From JACJXF01 sp964349045 (GTDB taxonomy: Bacteria > Bacteroidota > Bacteroidia > Bacteroidales > GCA-2748055), in NCBI GenBank assembly GCA_964349045.1, contig CAYGFI010000178.1, positions 1-9,477 of the forward strand: 9,477 bases of DNA, in the 5' to 3' direction. Under the pieces are notes generated by a model. It ran no database searches. It had not been told where the DNA came from and saw nothing but the letters and a program-made list of their open reading frames with translations. The translations under genes were made by a program, and so were the position numbers. This document shows, piece by piece, positions 4,884 through 9,477 of the stretch. Position 1 is the first letter of the stretch. Each line of letters opens with the position of its first letter.

Positions 4884-6398
4884 ATGATGAATTCAGCAAA
4901 AATATCCACAACCATTATCCTTATGGCGATTATTGTAATAATTGTGAATATCCTCTCTGAAAATTACAATTTCAGGATAGATCTCACGGAGGATAAAGAA
5001 TACACCTTAAGTAAAGCAACAAGAGATATTCTGAAAAATCTGGATAAACCTGTTACAATAACAGCCTATTTTTCAAAGGACCTTCCTCCGAATATTGGAA
5101 ATATTTCAGGTAACCTGAAAGATATGCTGATCGAATTTGGCAGCCGGTCAAATGGTATGGTTGTTTACAAATTTGTAAATCCGAATGAAAATGAAGAAAC
5201 GGAAATGGAGGCAATGCAAAACGGAATTCAACCCATTATGATAAATGTGAGGGAAAAGGATCAGGTTAAACAACAAAAGGCTTATATGGGCGCAACAGTT
5301 TCCATGGGTGAAGAAAAAGAACAAATACCATTTTTTCAACCGGGATCCGCTATGGAGTACGCTTTAGCAACTGCTGTTAAGAAACTTTCAGTAACAGATA
5401 AACCGGCCATTGCTTTAATTCAGGGGCATGGAGAGCCATCCCCCGCCGAACTGACCCAGGTGTTTGCTGAACTGAGAATACTGTATGATGTGCAGCCTTT
5501 TACATTAACCGATACTTCTGTAATTCCGGGTAAATTCAAAACGCTTGCCATCATCAGGCCTGTGGATTCAATTCCACCTCTTCAATTAGAAATATTGGAT
5601 AATTTTCTGGCCACCGGAGGTAATATTTACCTGGCGATGAACAGGGTTGAGGGTAATTTTTCAACTGCCATGGGAACATCAGTAAGTGTTGGTATGGAAG
5701 ATTGGTTAAGGACAAACGGGCTTACCATTTCTGATAATTTCATTGTGGATGCAAACTGCGGATCAGTGACCCTGCAACAGCAGCAAGGAAATTTTACCAT
5801 GTCCTCCCAGATACAATTTCCTTACCTCCCTCTGATACATAAGTTTGCTGATAATCCAATTACAAAAGGTATTGAAGGAGTAAATCTTCAGTTTGCCAGT
5901 CCGATAACTTTTTCAGGAGACAGTTCTTTGAAATTTACGCCGATTGCTTTTACTTCTGAAAAATCAGGGAGTTTGAGAACCCCGCTTTATTTCGACGTTC
6001 AGAAGCAATGGCAATTAAGTGATTTTCCTATTAAGGACCTGGTGGTGGCTGCAATCGTTGAAAGGAAACTTTCCGGTGATAAAAATGCAAAAATTGTACT
6101 TGTCTCAGATGGCGATTTTGCCATCGGAAATCCACGGGGTGGACAACAACAGCCAAAGGATAATATAAGTTTTCTGGTAAACTCAATTGACTGGTTGTCG
6201 GACGATACAGGTTTGATTGACCTGAGGACCAAAGGGATTACTTCGCATCCGATCAAAGATTTGCAGGATAGTACCAAAGCATTTTTAAAATGGTTTAATT
6301 TCCTGGCTCCTATAATTCTGATCATAATATACGGATTAATCAGAATGCAAATCAACCATAATACACTTGTTAAAAGAATGGAGGTAAACTATGAGTAA
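4884..6398 (+). CDS. gldG: GldG-family ABC transporter auxiliary protein
   Basis: This 504-residue protein is anchored at both ends, by an N-terminal helix (about 8-25) and a C-terminal helix (about 470-487), with roughly 440 residues between them outside the cytoplasm. Directly after the first helix comes FRIDLTEDKEYTLSKAT (30-46), the conserved opening of the GldG/ABC_transp_aux family. Later landmarks are GHGE (181-184), AIIRPV (222-227), LVSDGDF (406-412) and NSIDWLSDD (433-441). The central region resembles a GATase/ThuA-like alpha/beta domain without an evident catalytic triad, so it is probably structural or ligand-binding. The start is one of two adjacent ATG codons (4884 and 4887) with no Shine-Dalgarno sequence. 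The 108 bp upstream hold no gene or recognisable promoter. Its last 8 bases overlap the next gene, implying coupled translation. Some members are fused to the permease; here they are separate. Confidence 0.92.
   Translation: MMNSAKISTTIILMAIIVIIVNILSENYNFRIDLTEDKEYTLSKATRDILKNLDKPVTITAYFSKDLPPNIGNISGNLKDMLIEFGSRSNGMVVYKFVNPNENEETEMEAMQNGIQPIMINVREKDQVKQQKAYMGATVSMGEEKEQIPFFQPGSAMEYALATAVKKLSVTDKPAIALIQGHGEPSPAELTQVFAELRILYDVQPFTLTDTSVIPGKFKTLAIIRPVDSIPPLQLEILDNFLATGGNIYLAMNRVEGNFSTAMGTSVSVGMEDWLRTNGLTISDNFIVDANCGSVTLQQQQGNFTMSSQIQFPYLPLIHKFADNPITKGIEGVNLQFASPITFSGDSSLKFTPIAFTSEKSGSLRTPLYFDVQKQWQLSDFPIKDLVVAAIVERKLSGDKNAKIVLVSDGDFAIGNPRGGQQQPKDNISFLVNSIDWLSDDTGLIDLRTKGITSHPIKDLQDSTKAFLKWFNFLAPIILIIIYGLIRMQINHNTLVKRMEVNYE
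6380..6384 (+). promoter_or_regulatory. Shine-Dalgarno site for the DUF4340 gene
   Basis: GGAGG lies inside the end of gldG, 6 bases before the ATG at 6391. Such a perfect match is unusual for Bacteroidota. Combined with the 8-base gene overlap it suggests that ribosomes finishing gldG are passed to the next gene, keeping the two proteins in balance. Confidence 0.65.
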
Positions 6399-7377
6399 AA
6401 GGTTTAACAATAAAGGGCTATTAATCCTGCTTGCAGGGCTGATTATTCTTCTGTTACTGACCCTGTTCATCAGAATCCCAAAAGAAAGTGCAAGCCTGAA
6501 AAGTGAACTCATTGTGATAGACACATCTGATGTGAGTAAAATAATTATTTATCATGGAATGAACACTGCAGAGTCAATTGAATTTATCAGGGCTTCAGAC
6601 AGATGGACCGTTAAGCAGGGTTCAATAGAATCTGCCTCCCAGAAGGGGGCTGTTCAGAGTATATTCAGTGAGGCGCTTGAAATTACACCTTTATATCTTG
6701 CCGCTACAAACAAATCAAAATGGGAGGAATTTGAGCTTACTGACAGCCTGGCTACCCGGATAAAATTCCTGGATAAAAACGGGAAGAACCTGGCTGATCT
6801 GCTGGTAGGTAAGTTCAGCTATAAACAACAAAATAGTCCATATGCCGGAAACTATGCCAATAATATCCAGGGAACTTCTTATGTACGGCTCTACGGTGAG
6901 AAAGAGGTGTATGCAGTTAATGGGTTTATTTCATTCTTTTTCAAACGGGATTTTGAAGACTGGAGGGATAAAACTTTTATTTATTCTAACAAGAATGATT
7001 TGATGTCAGTTGAATTTAAATATCCGGCTGACAGCAGTTTCAGATTAAGCAAAAGAGAATTGACCTGGTTTGCCGGCGAACAATTGGCGGATTCCCTGCA
7101 GGTCGAAAAATATCTGAATACCTTAAGTAATTTAAACGGTCAGGAAATCAAAGATAATTATAATCCCGTTTTAAACCCCGACCTCGAACTACGGGTTGAA
7201 GGAAATAACTTAGTGAATTTTACCGTGAAATGTTATAACGATATTGCTGCCGGGGAATACATTCTTAACTCAAGTCTTAATCCGGAGGTTTACTTTATCA
7301 GTAAAGCGGAGGGGATCTTCGGGAAAATATTTTTACCGCGGAGCTACTTTCTGGATCAGACGAAAAAGATAAAATAA
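6391..7377 (+). CDS. DUF4340 protein of the GldAFG-type ABC module
   Basis: This 328-residue protein has one N-terminal membrane helix (about 9-27) and a large extracytoplasmic remainder. Features of the DUF4340 family are visible: RWTVKQG (71-77) near the first repeat of the domain, TSYVRLYGEKEVYAVNGF (162-179) and WRDKTF (191-196). The biochemical role of DUF4340 is not known. It is typically found directly after gldG-like genes and is presumed to be a further subunit of the same envelope complex. Here it overlaps gldG by 8 bases and has its own strong ribosome site, so it is clearly part of the operon. Nothing suggests truncation. It ends the operon, and I see no hairpin terminator in the 58 bp before the mannanase gene, so some read-through is possible. 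Confidence 0.85.
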   Translation: MSKRFNNKGLLILLAGLIILLLLTLFIRIPKESASLKSELIVIDTSDVSKIIIYHGMNTAESIEFIRASDRWTVKQGSIESASQKGAVQSIFSEALEITPLYLAATNKSKWEEFELTDSLATRIKFLDKNGKNLADLLVGKFSYKQQNSPYAGNYANNIQGTSYVRLYGEKEVYAVNGFISFFFKRDFEDWRDKTFIYSNKNDLMSVEFKYPADSSFRLSKRELTWFAGEQLADSLQVEKYLNTLSNLNGQEIKDNYNPVLNPDLELRVEGNNLVNFTVKCYNDIAAGEYILNSSLNPEVYFISKAEGIFGKIFLPRSYFLDQTKKIK

Positions 7378-7435
7378 TTAACATTGTGGGTTCTTCTATC
7401 TCCGGACTACTTACCGGCACTCAATTAATATTATT

Positions 7436-8560
7436 ATGAAAACCCTGACCTACTTATTCTTCCTCGTTGTTTTGTTCCACGCGGGAATTGCTTTTAGCCA
7501 GCAAAGACAGCTAATCGACCAAAATGCAACCCGGGAGACTAAAATGCTCTTTAAAAACCTTGGCGAGCTATCGAAAAACCATACCCTCTTTGGTCATCAG
7601 AATGCAACCGCCGATGGTCATGGCTGGTCGGGTGATGCTGACCGCTCCGATGTTAAATCTGTTACCGGCTCACATCCCGCGGTTATAGGAATCGATTTTG
7701 GAGGTTTCTCAGGCCAATCCCCCGAAAGGATTAAAAGCAATATGGAAAGAGTCGGGCAGATTGTTACAGACACATATAACAGGGGAGGAGTTATTACAGC
7801 GTCATGGCATTTTTCTAATCCAGTTTCACGGGGAGGATTTTACTGGGTTGATTCGCTTTCTTTACCGGCAGTAAAATATATTATCCCGGGAGGTAAAGCA
7901 CACGAAGATTACAAACATATCTTAAAAGGAATAGCAGACTGGGCGCATAGCGTAAAAGGCTCAGACGGTAATCTTGTTCCGGTAATATTCAGACCCTTTC
8001 ATGAATTTGACGGGGGATGGTTCTGGTGGGGCAATACCCATTGCACTCAGGATGAGTTTATCTCTCTATGGCGCTTCACAGTAACCAATCTCAGAGACAG
8101 TCTCGAAGTTCATAATTTCATCTATGCCTTCTCCCCCGATAATAAGTTCACTTCCCAAAAGGAGTATCTCGATCGTTATCCCGGCGATGACTATGTCGAT
8201 CTGCTTGGGATGGACAATTACGGAGATATGGGTCGTGACAGATATGATATACCCCTTGCAGCCAAAAAGCTGAAAATCGTTTCAGATTATGCCCTGAAAA
8301 CCGGAAAACTGGCTGCATTTACCGAAACAGGCCTCGAGTCAATACCCAATCCAAAATGGTGGACAGAGACTCTTCTGAGAACAATAAAAACTGATGACAT
8401 GCAGTTATGTTATGTTCTTGTGTGGAGAAACGACACGCGCAGTGAAACTCATTACTATGCTCCCTTCCCGGGACATGGAAGCGTTCCGGATTTCATGAAG
8501 TTCTACGATGATCCCTATACCTTATTTGAAAATGACCTTAGAGATATTTATAAGAAATGA
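7436..8560 (+). CDS. Secreted GH26 beta-mannanase
   Basis: This is a predicted endo-beta-1,4-mannanase, 374 residues, a single catalytic domain. A Sec signal peptide (hydrophobic 3-18, likely cleaved after AFS at 21) has no lipobox cysteine, so the enzyme is periplasmic or secreted rather than a lipoprotein. The GH26 (beta/alpha)8 landmarks occur in order: FGHQNAT (52-58), SWHFSNP (123-129), then FRPFHEFDGGWFWWG (185-199) with Glu190 as general acid/base, AFSPDN (231-236), GMDNYGD (258-264), and FTETG (295-299) with Glu297 as nucleophile. Both catalytic residues are present. No carbohydrate-binding module and no susC/susD pair appear in the window, so it is not in a visible polysaccharide-utilisation locus. 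Other GH26 activities (xylanase, beta-1,3-xylanase, lichenase) exist, but the HEFDGGWFWWG motif favours mannan. A one-mismatch -7-like sequence (TAACATTG, 7379-7386) is the only promoter hint. Confidence 0.92.
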   Translation: MKTLTYLFFLVVLFHAGIAFSQQRQLIDQNATRETKMLFKNLGELSKNHTLFGHQNATADGHGWSGDADRSDVKSVTGSHPAVIGIDFGGFSGQSPERIKSNMERVGQIVTDTYNRGGVITASWHFSNPVSRGGFYWVDSLSLPAVKYIIPGGKAHEDYKHILKGIADWAHSVKGSDGNLVPVIFRPFHEFDGGWFWWGNTHCTQDEFISLWRFTVTNLRDSLEVHNFIYAFSPDNKFTSQKEYLDRYPGDDYVDLLGMDNYGDMGRDRYDIPLAAKKLKIVSDYALKTGKLAAFTETGLESIPNPKWWTETLLRTIKTDDMQLCYVLVWRNDTRSETHYYAPFPGHGSVPDFMKFYDDPYTLFENDLRDIYKK

Positions 8561-8577
8561 TCTTTTCTGCCATACCC

Positions 8578-9357
8578 TTACTTCCTGATTGTCAGGGCCA
8601 TAGGTAACATTAATAGAAATGGAATTGACAAACCGTAATTAATTGTGGAATAATCATCTCCAACATAAACATTTTTATAATAGGATTTATGCCGGTTATG
8701 ATATAATCTTTCTGACTGGATAAACCAGGCATGTTTTCCTAATTTCTGTGCCAGGAACCATTTTTCCAGCAACCTGGCCGACCTGCTATTTCCGTCGGCA
8801 AACGGATGTATTTTTATAAATACCAGGTGGATCATAGAAGCGAAATAGAAAATTTCAGAAATAGTCATTTCTCTTTTCAACAGGATATCAATATCAGTAA
8901 ATAATTTATTGGTCTCTTCCTTAACTATTTCAGGAGATGCACCGGTATAGACTTTTACACCCCCGCCGAAAATATAGACTTTTTTGTCTCGTATTTTTCC
9001 GCTATATTTTGAATCTGGTATGAGGGTTTTTGATAATAAATGATGAGCTTTCAATAAGTTATCAATATTCAATTCCGTTTGGTTAGCATATTTGTAAGCA
9101 TTTATAAGATCTTCAATCTCATTGAAGGACTTATTTTTTGTATTCATTCCCGAAGTTGAATATTTCAAATATGTGTCAAAATCAATCGTATTTCCCTCAA
9201 TCATTGATGAAAATACGGAAGACCTAGATGCTGAATTTCCAAAAGTTTCTTTGTTAAACGGGAGCTTCTCTAATTTATTAAATTCCTTAACCAGAGATAT
9301 GCCTTGTTTCTTTTTATAAAAATCAAAATACGAGGGTTTTACTATTTCGGTTCTCAT
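8578..9357 (-). CDS. Fic family protein with N-terminal inhibitory motif
   Basis: This 259-residue Fic-domain protein is a putative AMP-transferase that would modify hydroxyl side chains of a target protein. The active site is IHPFADGNSRSARLL (183-197) with catalytic His184, Asp188, Asn190, Arg192 and Arg195. The canonical pattern is HxFx(D/E)GNGRxxR, and here the second glycine is Ser191. The flap before it is probably KVYIFGGGVKVYTGASPE (126-143). Near the N-terminus SSMIEGN (50-56) fits the inhibitory helix (S/T)xxxE(G/N), with Glu54 expected to block ATP positioning, so this is a class II (self-inhibited) Fic. There is no C-terminal DNA-binding domain and no adjacent antitoxin gene. The gene is markedly AT-rich (a sampled 60-base stretch at 9061 has 17 G/C, against 33 in one from the oxidoreductase gene at 1201), suggesting separate ancestry. 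It converges on the mannanase gene with 17 bases between stops. Confidence 0.9.
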   Translation of the reverse strand: MRTEIVKPSYFDFYKKKQGISLVKEFNKLEKLPFNKETFGNSASRSSVFSSMIEGNTIDFDTYLKYSTSGMNTKNKSFNEIEDLINAYKYANQTELNIDNLLKAHHLLSKTLIPDSKYSGKIRDKKVYIFGGGVKVYTGASPEIVKEETNKLFTDIDILLKREMTISEIFYFASMIHLVFIKIHPFADGNSRSARLLEKWFLAQKLGKHAWFIQSERLYHNRHKSYYKNVYVGDDYSTINYGLSIPFLLMLPMALTIRK

Positions 9358-9384
9358 AATAGTTTTTATAAATGAATTGAAATG

Positions 9385-9439
9385 TAAAGATATACTAATT
9401 TTTTTTTAATATAATTTTCTAAAGCATACTAACTTTTTT
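9385..9439 (-). promoter_or_regulatory. Imperfect direct repeats / candidate promoter upstream of fic
   Basis: On the + strand, TAAAGATATACTAATTTTTT (from 9385) and TAAAGCATACTAACTTTTTT (9420-9439) are near-identical copies about 35 bases apart, differing by a small indel and two substitutions. They lie just upstream of the fic gene, which runs on the minus strand. Read on that strand, the copy nearer the gene contains TATCTTTA (9392-9385), one mismatch from the Bacteroidota -7 motif and 27 bases from the start codon. The pair could be an operator with two binding sites or a duplicated promoter element. No -33 box is evident. Confidence 0.35.
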
Positions 9440-9477
9440 CCAGATTTTCTGATTTTTATTTTTTGTTTGAACAAAAG

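Noticed and set aside
9122..9319. Plus-strand 65-codon frame opposite the Fic gene
   Set aside because: It is the complement of a well-supported Fic N-terminal region and shows no domain or ribosome site of its own.

Overview
The window reads as chromosomal DNA of a member of the Bacteroidota. The basis is the gldA/gldF/gldG-type ABC transporter genes, a Tat-exported Gfo/Idh/MocA oxidoreductase of the kind common in Bacteroidota, a secreted GH26 mannanase, AT-rich leaders mostly without Shine-Dalgarno sequences, and one match to the Bacteroidota -7 promoter motif TAnnTTTG. The genus cannot be named from this sequence.

Layout from left to right. Positions 1-337 hold two tandem arrays of related 7-bp units on opposite strands: GGAAGAC/GGGAGAC units at 3-133 and GACTTCN/GACTCCG units at 179-337. 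A possible promoter lies in the 45 bp between them. A Tat-signal Gfo/Idh/MocA oxidoreductase (380-1888, +) follows directly. Converging on it is a membrane-anchored M15-like (DUF5715-type) putative peptidase (1900-2583, -). A 527-bp intergenic region between this gene and the divergent gldA carries a 146-bp MITE-like fold-back element. Its terminal inverted repeats are perfect 13-bp sequences, and a perfect 12-bp direct repeat flanks it.

Positions 3111-7377 are a compact four-gene operon: ATPase (gldA), six-helix permease (gldF), auxiliary GldG protein and a DUF4340 protein. They should form one inner-membrane complex: GldA powers GldF, while GldG and the DUF4340 protein are anchored by N-terminal helices and present large extracytoplasmic domains. 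Homologues of the first three are known from Flavobacterium gliding motility. The same set also occurs in non-gliding bacteria, so its cargo here is unknown.

Downstream are a secreted GH26 beta-mannanase (7436-8560, +) with both catalytic glutamates visible, and, converging on it, a Fic-family protein (8578-9357, -). The Fic protein has an N-terminal inhibitory motif and a Gly-to-Ser change in the active-site loop. Its gene is AT-rich and looks like an accessory acquisition.

I do not see a clearly new multi-gene system. The least explained parts are the inverted heptamer arrays, the fold-back element, the gldAFG-DUF4340 module of unknown cargo, and the Fic active-site variant.
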